From Staphylococcus piscifermentans (lineage in GTDB: Bacteria > Bacillota > Bacilli > Staphylococcales > Staphylococcaceae), in the NCBI RefSeq assembly GCF_900186985.1, contig NZ_LT906447.1:620001-684000 (forward strand): a DNA stretch of 64,000 nucleotides. The letters are read 5' to 3'. The translations under genes and the position numbers were made by a program. Position 1 is the stretch's first letter. Every line of letters begins with the position of its first letter. Shown piece after piece: positions 57,438 through 64,000 of this stretch. The notes below the pieces were generated by a model that made no database searches, was not told where the DNA came from, and saw only the letters and a list, made by a program, of their open reading frames with translations.

Positions 57438-58286
57438 ATGGCGAAAATTGTTTTGACAGAAGGTGTTTCGCAAATTGCACAAACTATCATCAAGACATTT
57501 TCAGAAGCGGAAATTCCGCTGACTGTACTCGTAGATACCTCTGTGTATACTACAGACGCGCATCCCTATATTACCTATCAGCCTATTGATTGGTTGAATC
57601 CTCAAGAATGGGAGCGTCACTTAAATGGAGCAGAATATGTTATTTTCAATGTCCACAGTAAAATGTTCAACAGCAGTTTGTGGCATGGCTATCGCTCAGA
57701 TCTGAGACGCTTGATCGGACAGTTTGTGCGCTGCTGTACTCCTCGCCATATAATTGAATTGACCTTGAAGAAAGAAGTGCCTATATTTGCAGAAGCTGAG
57801 ATATATGCCTTGCCGAAATCTTACTTTTTCAGCAATAGTAATGTGCATACCGAAACGGCTTCATCTCTGCAAGCTATGCAAGTACGCGCCACAGACACAC
57901 CTGCGACTTTGTTGAAAGCATACGCCACCTATTTGCATAAAGTGACATGCGGACTTATCGAAATTAGTGATTGGCCGCAGCAATATAATATTTATCTTAA
58001 AGGCACCCAACGTCCGCTTATTGCGATGCATCCTCAAACGATGCATGCTGTAGAAGGCATACAATTGCACATTCTGCCAGAAGGATTGCTTACAAAGGAT
58101 GTCTCCAGCTCTTCCATGTCTTTCCTTTTCACGAAAGTGAGCCCGACAGAATTGCAGACACTGTTGTATCGTTATGAGTCTGCGTTGCCGTGGTGGCTGT
58201 ATCTGTGTACGCAAGCAGTGATTCATGATGCAGTGATGGCTGGATTCGGAAGATGGTTAAGAGTGTACAGAAGTCCTAAAGATTGA
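57438..58286 (+). CDS. Uncharacterised protein, possibly Rossmann-like N-terminus
   Basis: 282 residues, not recognised. The N-terminus (KIVLTEGVSQIAQTIIKTFS, then PLTVLVD) reads like a beta-alpha-beta nucleotide-binding start but lacks a clear Gly-rich loop. It contains several Cys, His and Trp residues, including FVRCCTPRH near residue 95 and VTCGLIEISDWP. The C-terminal third has a WWLYLCTQAVIHDAVM helix. AAAGGCGG precedes ATG 57438. It lies 42 bases before the M20 peptidase gene and is likely co-transcribed. SDR or epimerase descent is a guess. Confidence 0.7.
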   Translation: MAKIVLTEGVSQIAQTIIKTFSEAEIPLTVLVDTSVYTTDAHPYITYQPIDWLNPQEWERHLNGAEYVIFNVHSKMFNSSLWHGYRSDLRRLIGQFVRCCTPRHIIELTLKKEVPIFAEAEIYALPKSYFFSNSNVHTETASSLQAMQVRATDTPATLLKAYATYLHKVTCGLIEISDWPQQYNIYLKGTQRPLIAMHPQTMHAVEGIQLHILPEGLLTKDVSSSSMSFLFTKVSPTELQTLLYRYESALPWWLYLCTQAVIHDAVMAGFGRWLRVYRSPKD

Positions 58287-58328
58287 GATGATATGGGTAA
58301 AGAATGCTTTGGAGAGGTGGATTGCGAA

Positions 58329-59561
58329 ATGAATGAACGTCACTTTGATTTGTTGGAGCTGTTAGTGGAGTACAATACGGAGAGTCCGCCGGCGCGTAAT
58401 ACGGATCCGTTGCAGGATGAGATTCAAGCGTTTCTGGAGGAGAATGGATTTGAGGTGCAGCGTCGTAAAATGTATGACCATGATAGTATTGTGGTCGGTG
58501 TGTTGAAGGGTAAAGATCCGCGTGCGCCGAAGTTGATCTTGAATGGTCATGTGGATGTTGCGAATGTGGAAGATCCGAAGTATTGGACGTATCCGCCGTT
58601 TGAATTGACGGAGGTGGATGATTGGCTGTATGGCCGCGGTGTGAGTGATATGAAGGGCGGTGTCGCATCGTTATTCTATGTGTTGGAGCGTCTGCGCAAA
58701 GAGGGCGTTGAACCTGAGGGCGATATTATTGTGCAGTCGGTTGTCGGCGAAGAAGTCGGTGAAGCGGGGACGAAATATGCTTGTGAGATGAGTCCTGAAG
58801 CGGATTTGGCTTTAGTGATGGACACAAGTGATAACCAAGCGCTCGGGCAAGGCGGCGTAATCACAGGTTGGATTACGGTGCAAAGCAAGGAGACAGTGCA
58901 TGACGGTGCACGCAGTCAGATGGTGCATGCTGGCGGCGGTTTGTATGGTGCCAGTGCGATTGAGAAAATGGCTAAGATTATCACGGCACTGAAAGAATTA
59001 GAGCAGCATTGGGCAGTTATGAAGTCTTATCCGGATATGCCGTCAGGGGCAAATACGATTAATCCTGCGGTGATTGAAGGCGGCCGTAATCCGGCGTTTA
59101 TTGCGGATGAATGTCGCTTATGGGTGACGGTGCATTTCTTGCCGGATGAGGATTATCATGAGGCCGTGGAGGAAATTGAGGCGTACTTGAATCGCGTGGC
59201 AGAGGCGGATGTCTGGCTGCGTGAGAATCCTTTGCAATTTGACTGGGGCGGCACGTCGATGATTGAAGACCGCGGCGAAGTCTTCCCAAGCTTTACCTTG
59301 CCGTTAGAACATCCTGGCTACAAGATGTTGGAAGCGGCGCATGAAGCAGTTCATGACGAACAACTCGTATCCGGTATGACGACGACTGTAACTGACGGCG
59401 GCTGGTTGGCCGATGCTGGTGTGCCTACCATTTTATATGGTCCCGGCAGTTTAACGGAGGCGCATAGTGTGGATGAAAAGGTAAAGAAAGAAGAGTTGGC
59501 CCACTATAGTGAGGTGCTCTACAAATTCTTGAAGTCGTGGTATGCGAATCCTGAGAAATAA
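58329..59561 (+). CDS. M20-family metallopeptidase (ArgE/DapE-like deacylase)
   Basis: About 410 residues with the di-zinc set. His-Asp is in LNGHVDVAN, the bridging Asp in YGRGVSDMKGG, Glu-Glu in VVGEEVGEAGT, Asp in VMDTSDN and the last His in LTEAHSVDE. The dimerisation domain lies between. Members hydrolyse N-acyl amino acids or dipeptides; the substrate cannot be fixed. GGAGAGGTGG is 8 bases before ATG 58329. It uses G-ending codons heavily: 31/60 and 32/60 G+C in the blocks 58621-58680 and 59041-59100. Confidence 0.9.
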   Translation: MNERHFDLLELLVEYNTESPPARNTDPLQDEIQAFLEENGFEVQRRKMYDHDSIVVGVLKGKDPRAPKLILNGHVDVANVEDPKYWTYPPFELTEVDDWLYGRGVSDMKGGVASLFYVLERLRKEGVEPEGDIIVQSVVGEEVGEAGTKYACEMSPEADLALVMDTSDNQALGQGGVITGWITVQSKETVHDGARSQMVHAGGGLYGASAIEKMAKIITALKELEQHWAVMKSYPDMPSGANTINPAVIEGGRNPAFIADECRLWVTVHFLPDEDYHEAVEEIEAYLNRVAEADVWLRENPLQFDWGGTSMIEDRGEVFPSFTLPLEHPGYKMLEAAHEAVHDEQLVSGMTTTVTDGGWLADAGVPTILYGPGSLTEAHSVDEKVKKEELAHYSEVLYKFLKSWYANPEK

Positions 59562-59574
59562 TAATATGTATATG

Positions 59575-59612
59575 AAAGAAGCTGTCCTGAAGGTTGAGGA
59601 CAGCTTCTTTAA
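59575..59612 (+). terminator. Terminator after the M20 peptidase gene
   Basis: Perfect 14-base stem AAAGAAGCTGTCCT / AGGACAGCTTCTTT, 8-base loop. Confidence 0.9.
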
Positions 59613-59650
59613 GTTGTGATGGTGGTAGGGTAGTTGGCGGAGAAGGTCGA

Positions 59651-59732
59651 AAGTGTCTAGGCACGGGTCGGCCGCCTATACAGTTAGAGTCAAAAGTGTC
59701 TAGGCACAGATCGGCCGCCTATACAATTTGCC
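59651..59732. repeat. Tandem hairpin repeat, two 43-bp units
   Basis: Units begin GTGTCTAGGC at 59653 and 59696. Each continues with 10 bases including TCGGCC, then GCCTATACA. Stem GTGTCTAGGC / GCCTATACA-type arms. Same period and same ends as the array at 36431. Lies between convergent M20 and ppk genes. Confidence 0.85.
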
Positions 59733-59769
59733 TACTAGAAACCTCCATCGCCTTAAAAAATAAAAAAGC

Positions 59770-59810
59770 AAAACCTCCAACCTGAAATTAAGATTGGAGG
59801 TTTTAACCTT
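59770..59810. terminator. Terminator of ppk1 (bidirectional)
   Basis: Perfect 11-base stem AAAACCTCCAA / TTGGAGGTTTT with a 13-base loop, immediately downstream of ppk1 on the minus strand. Confidence 0.88.
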
Positions 59811-59813
59811 TTT

Positions 59814-61991
59814 CTAGCGATTGCTATTAAAAGAATTTTTTAAGCGTGAAATCCACCCGCGTCTAGGACGATTCGCTTTATGCGGTCGGTTCTCAACGAC
59901 TTGTGTTTCATGTTTGTTGATAGTTTTGGCACGTTCAACCGCTTCGTGCATCATATATAATTGTGAATTCAATGGTAATTGATTGTTATTCACATAATGA
60001 TAAACACCGTTTTGGTCTTGATAACGTCCTTTTTGGTTATCAGAAAGTTGCAAGTTCAAGAATTTCAATAGACGTTCTCTGATTTTTTGATCATGCACTG
60101 GGAATAAGATTTCCACACGTTTAATCATATTACGTGTCATAGCATCAGCAGATGATAAATAGATTTTTTCATCGCCGTTGTTATGGAAGTAATAGATACG
60201 AGAGTGTTCTAAGAAACGACCTACAATGCTGACTACTTCAATATTTTCACTGACACCTGGGATACCTGGTTTCAAGCAGCAGATACCACGGATGACTAAT
60301 TGAATCTTCACGCCGGCTTGAGAAGCTTCAAACAATTTCTTGATAATTGTTTTATCAGTTAAAGAGTTCATTTTCATAATAATGTGGCCATTGCCGTTTT
60401 CTTTATGATTTTTAATTTCAGTATCAATACGTTCTACAAAGACATCGCGAATATCAAATGGTGCTACAATCAATTCGTTATAGTGCGGTTTTAGAGAATA
60501 GCCGCTTAAATAGTTGAAGAAATTGATAGCATCTTCCGCAATACCTTTATCAGTAGTGATGATACCCATATCTGTATAGATTTCAGCAGTTTTGTCATTG
60601 TAATTGCCTGTACCTAAATGTACGAATGGTACTAACTGACCTTTTAGTCGTTTAACAACCAACGTAATTTTACTGTGTGTTTTCAAATGTGTCATACCAT
60701 AAATCACGTGGCATCCTGCATCTTCCAACATTCGTGCCCAATGTACGTTGTTTTCTTCATCGAAACGTGCTTTCAATTCTACAAGCACTGTCACTTGTTT
60801 TCCTTTTTCAGCAGCGTTCTTCAAGCTCTTAATAATAGGTGAATCTTTACTTACGCGGTATAAAGTCTGTTTGATCGCGATTGTGTCAGGATCTTCAGAA
60901 GCTTCTCTGATAAAGTCTACAATCGGTTCGAAAGATTCATATGGGTGATGGAAGAAAATATCGCGTTTTAAAGCTAAATCATAAATATTATTGTAGCCTA
61001 ATGAAGCAGGGACTTGCGGTGTATATGGATCATAACGCAAGTTGCTTAAATCAGGTGTCAAACGTCCGACTAGACCAAATAACATTGTTAAATCTAATGG
61101 GCCGTCTACAAAATAAATATCATTATCATGGATTTCTAATTGTTCTTTCAGTTCTTGAATATCTGATTCATTCGCATTACGCGCATCTACTTCTAAACGA
61201 ACAGCAGAACCGCTTTTACGCATTTTTAAGAAACGTTCAATTTCAATTAATAAATCTTCCGCACCATCTTCATGAATCGTCAAGTCAGCATTTCTTGTGA
61301 TTCTGAAAGTGAAAGTATTACGGATGTCATAGCCTTGGAAAAGATATTCGATAAAGTAATCAATCACATCTTCTACCATTAAGACATATTGTTTGCCGTC
61401 TTTTTTCATGATCATGAAGCGGTCAATTAATGAAGGGATTTGAACAATTGCAGTGTTAGTTGAATCGTCAGTATCTAACTCCACAAAGATATTTAAGCTT
61501 TTATTAACCAATTTAGGGAAAGGATGGTACGCATCAATGCCGAGCGGTGTAAGTGTCGGCAAAATATTGTCTCTGAATTCGCGTTCCAATTGTTCTTGTA
61601 AGTCATCGTCTAATGCTTCAGGTTTAGTTGTAATGACATCATATTCTCGTAAATCTTCAGTTAATTCGTTATAGCGTTCATATTGCAAATCCACTAATTT
61701 CGCATTTTTCTTTTTGATAGCGTCCAATTGTTCTTTGGGCGTCATTTGTGATTTGTTTTCCGGTTTATTGAAATTCATTTTGACTTGGTCTTGTAATCCG
61801 GCAACACGGACCATGAAAAATTCATCTAAGTTCGAAGCGAAAATCGCCACGAAATTTAATTGTTCTAGTAAAGGATTTGTTTTGTCGCTCGCTTCTTGTA
61901 ATACTCGGTAGTTAAAGTCGAGCCAGCTTAATTCTCGGTTGTTATAGTATTCTGGTTGATTGATGTCTTTTTCTATGACTTGATTTTGCAT
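59814..61991 (-). CDS. ppk1: Polyphosphate kinase
   Basis: A 725-residue PPK1 that polymerises the gamma-phosphate of ATP into polyphosphate. The N-terminal [16 protein letters not shown], the autophosphorylated His region [14 protein letters not shown] and the PLD-like [16 protein letters not shown] and SADAMTRNM segments are intact. The C-terminal ~50 residues are basic. ATG 61991 is chosen with GGGGTGG 5 bases before; an earlier GTG overlaps that site. It pairs with ppx across a 211-bp gap, apparently with separate promoters. Confidence 0.95.
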   Translation of the reverse strand: MQNQVIEKDINQPEYYNNRELSWLDFNYRVLQEASDKTNPLLEQLNFVAIFASNLDEFFMVRVAGLQDQVKMNFNKPENKSQMTPKEQLDAIKKKNAKLVDLQYERYNELTEDLREYDVITTKPEALDDDLQEQLEREFRDNILPTLTPLGIDAYHPFPKLVNKSLNIFVELDTDDSTNTAIVQIPSLIDRFMIMKKDGKQYVLMVEDVIDYFIEYLFQGYDIRNTFTFRITRNADLTIHEDGAEDLLIEIERFLKMRKSGSAVRLEVDARNANESDIQELKEQLEIHDNDIYFVDGPLDLTMLFGLVGRLTPDLSNLRYDPYTPQVPASLGYNNIYDLALKRDIFFHHPYESFEPIVDFIREASEDPDTIAIKQTLYRVSKDSPIIKSLKNAAEKGKQVTVLVELKARFDEENNVHWARMLEDAGCHVIYGMTHLKTHSKITLVVKRLKGQLVPFVHLGTGNYNDKTAEIYTDMGIITTDKGIAEDAINFFNYLSGYSLKPHYNELIVAPFDIRDVFVERIDTEIKNHKENGNGHIIMKMNSLTDKTIIKKLFEASQAGVKIQLVIRGICCLKPGIPGVSENIEVVSIVGRFLEHSRIYYFHNNGDEKIYLSSADAMTRNMIKRVEILFPVHDQKIRERLLKFLNLQLSDNQKGRYQDQNGVYHYVNNNQLPLNSQLYMMHEAVERAKTINKHETQVVENRPHKANRPRRGWISRLKNSFNSNR

Positions 61992-62202
61992 AATGGCCAC
62001 CCCACGGTAAATAAATAGACTATTTGTATATTAATTTAATAAAATCAAAAGATAAACATCATAGGTGATGTGTCTTAGATGTCAGTAGTTTACAATTTAA
62101 TTGTTCGACGGATGCAAGAATACAATTTAATGTAATAAGTAAATCATTGCATTCAAACTCATTTTTTTCATATACATCCATTAGTACATTAACATAGAAA
62201 TG

Positions 62203-63732
62203 TTAAGATTTTGTAAAGTTAATAGATACTTTTGCTTTTAAAACTTTTTCAAGATGTTTCTTTTGGCGATTTGCTTGATATTCTTCCGCAATTGGATTAT
62301 CAGTGTGGAAAGCATTTAAAATGTAGTGATCTTTATCTTTCTTTTCAAGTTCAACGCGTTTCACAGGGTTTGTATGCGAAACATTCAAAGCATCAATAAA
62401 TTTGATAATACCGCCTAATGATTGTAAATCGCTCAGTTCATCACTATCGAGCCAACCTGTTTCGTTATTGTAGAATTTCAATAACGATTTGTTTTTAAAG
62501 CTTGCCATCATAGCAAGTTTCACTCGGTCGTGATGGTTGAAACCGTCAATCATTGAGTTGGAAATAATGTAATACGTATGTTGGGAACCTGAGTCTGAAT
62601 CGATGAAACGTCCTAAATAATAAACATAGGCAGCTTGCTCGAATAAACGTTTTTCCTTATCGGATAAAGAAATCGTGTCCAATTCAGTCAGCTGTTCTAA
62701 TAAATCTCTTGCTAGCACGACACGTTGCTCAGCGCCAGCTTGTTCATGTTTATACGCATTTGATAACTGGTAAAGTGCACGATCTTGAACGTTAAAACGA
62801 TCAAATGCGTCTGGATACTTTTGGTTCAGATGATTCATCACGTAACCTTCACGCAGACCTTTTCTAGAAAAAGTAAATTGCGTCGCATCCACTTGTTTGA
62901 ACAAAGCTTTGAACACTGCAACGGCTGGTAAAATAATATCGACACGGTCGCGGCTTAAGCCGTCTAAATTCGTCAAGTCGTCACGTGAACTCTCTTTAAT
63001 CAAAGCGAACACTTGATCTAAGTCTTTACCTGACATTGAATAACAATGCACGCCTCCGATAGGATAAGAAACTTCTGATTGATGAATACGCGCAGTATTA
63101 CGTGCAGAACCGCCGACACCGACTAATGCAACCTTTTGATTATTAATCCAGCTCAATGCACTGAACTCTTTTTCCAAGAATTTCTGCATTTTTTTAATAG
63201 CATCCTTATCATCGTGCGCTTTATCACCAAAGAATTTACGTGTTAAAGTAACGACACCGAATGGGAAACTGTGCGAATGAATAAGTTCTTTATCTTTGAA
63301 AAGTGTGACTTCAGTAGAGCCGCCTCCGATATCGACTGAAAGTCCATTTTCGATATCAGTGGAATTGATAATCGCGTAAAATCCGTAAAATGCCTCATCC
63401 AATTCAGGCACAATCGAAATTTTAATGCCTAATTTCTTCTTCGTTTGTTTTAAAATATCGTCGCGGTTCTTGGATTGACGAATCGCTGCTGTTGCGATTG
63501 GATGCAATTCATCAACTTTATAAGCATCTGCCACTTTTTTAAAACTTTCTAAGGAATCGATCAATACATCAATCCCTTCTTGATTCATAGTCAAATCATC
63601 TTCCAAATATTGACTAAGTCGTGCTGGTGTTTTAATATTTTGTATTTCAGAAAGACCTGTTTCTTTATCATACTCAAAGACAACAAGTCTGATGGTGTTG
63701 GAACCGATGTCAATTAAACCAATGCGTTTCAT
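62203..63732 (-). CDS. ppx: Exopolyphosphatase (Ppx/GppA family)
   Basis: A 509-residue actin-fold phosphatase that shortens polyphosphate and may hydrolyse pppGpp. The ASKHA motif GLIDIGSNTIRLVVFE starts at residue 4, followed by VDIGGGSTEVTLF, VGVGGSARNTARI and an HD-like C-terminal domain (HDRVKLAMMASF). ATG 63732 follows GAGGGGG; the upstream 23 codons have no ribosome-binding site and are excluded. Together with ppk1 it sets polyphosphate level, and with relP it may link to alarmones. Confidence 0.94.
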   Translation of the reverse strand: MKRIGLIDIGSNTIRLVVFEYDKETGLSEIQNIKTPARLSQYLEDDLTMNQEGIDVLIDSLESFKKVADAYKVDELHPIATAAIRQSKNRDDILKQTKKKLGIKISIVPELDEAFYGFYAIINSTDIENGLSVDIGGGSTEVTLFKDKELIHSHSFPFGVVTLTRKFFGDKAHDDKDAIKKMQKFLEKEFSALSWINNQKVALVGVGGSARNTARIHQSEVSYPIGGVHCYSMSGKDLDQVFALIKESSRDDLTNLDGLSRDRVDIILPAVAVFKALFKQVDATQFTFSRKGLREGYVMNHLNQKYPDAFDRFNVQDRALYQLSNAYKHEQAGAEQRVVLARDLLEQLTELDTISLSDKEKRLFEQAAYVYYLGRFIDSDSGSQHTYYIISNSMIDGFNHHDRVKLAMMASFKNKSLLKFYNNETGWLDSDELSDLQSLGGIIKFIDALNVSHTNPVKRVELEKKDKDHYILNAFHTDNPIAEEYQANRQKKHLEKVLKAKVSINFTKS

Positions 63733-64000
63733 AATAACCCCCTCAGATTGCTTAGAAGAAGTCAGTATTCGGTTAAATAATTTTCTGGCCGGAAATATCA
63801 TAAATTTCTAACTCCTTCTATGAAAAAATGTAATCGCTTAACGCCTTGCCCGGCAAGAGAAATCACATTTTCTTTTCACTTTAATTTTATCACAAAGTGC
63901 AAGTTTGCACATTATCTGTATAGACTAAAATACATTATAAATGCACTTTTTGTAGAAAAATAATTTCTGAGAAAAGTAACGAATTTTAAAATTTGAAGTG
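63733..64000. other. 268-bp region upstream of ppx
   Basis: No gene supported up to the window edge. A compact hairpin, CTTGCC-C-GGCAAG, lies at 63845-63857, and the rest is A+T-rich. It should hold the ppx promoter on the minus strand. Confidence 0.5.

Noticed and set aside
58276-58668. 130-codon frame antisense to the M20 gene
   Set aside because: Rich in Ser, His and Pro and explained by the G-ending codons of the real gene on the other strand.

Overview
The window is a low-G+C Firmicute chromosome segment whose gene content and regulatory sites point to Staphylococcus. Recognisable staphylococcal loci include a sortase A fragment, cidR-cidABC, pfoR-sdaAB-sdaAA, clpL, a class 3 fbp, relP, gntRKP and ppx-ppk. 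A beta-galactosidase locus (GPH-family lactose permease, AraC-type regulator, GH2 LacZ) argues against S. aureus. It suggests a food-associated or commensal species, perhaps the S. carnosus/simulans group; the species is inference only. I saw no rRNA, tRNA, phage, insertion sequence or CRISPR array.

Layout. 1-7.0 kb: 3' end of srtA, an isolated bioB behind a BirA-type operator, ogt, an esterase, a Yip1-type membrane protein and a MacAB/YknXYZ-like efflux operon. 7.2-11.4 kb: cidR, cidAB and cidC (pyruvate to acetate, murein hydrolase control). 11.4-18.5 kb: metal hydrolase, acetyltransferase, thioesterase, AzlCD amino-acid exporter, NixA nickel transporter, hydrolase, LacI-type regulator and a small LPEAG-anchored surface protein. 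19.1-28.3 kb: pfoR (frameshifted in this sequence), serine dehydratase, two flavin enzymes, D-lactate dehydrogenase and a heterodimeric ABC exporter. 28.5-36.2 kb: zinc-binding lipoprotein behind a Zur-like box, then the lac locus. 36.2-46.5 kb: fbp, an ABC-2 transporter, DedA, an MFS permease with a perfect cre site, budA and a FUSC protein. 46.5-53.5 kb: a structured intergenic element, a Zur-box-controlled COG0523 GTPase, relP, tandem hairpin repeats, clpL and paiB. 53.6-64 kb: gluconate operon, a dipeptidase-like M20 enzyme, ppk1 and ppx.

Much of the window concerns overflow and alternative carbon metabolism under carbon-catabolite control: cid, budA, ddh, sda, gnt, lac and fbp, with cre-like sites before lacP, the MFS gene and gntR. 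Metal homeostasis is a second theme (AdcA-like, COG0523, NixA). Stress and stringent functions (relP, clpL, ppk/ppx) form a third.

The least ordinary features are non-coding. There are three loci of 42-43-bp tandem hairpin repeats, a ~120-bp dispersed repeat attached to terminators, a multi-hairpin element at 46.58-46.72 kb and a long palindrome-bearing clpL leader. Two genes also stand out: lacZ, whose G+C drops sharply part-way through, and the locally G+C-rich M20 peptidase gene.
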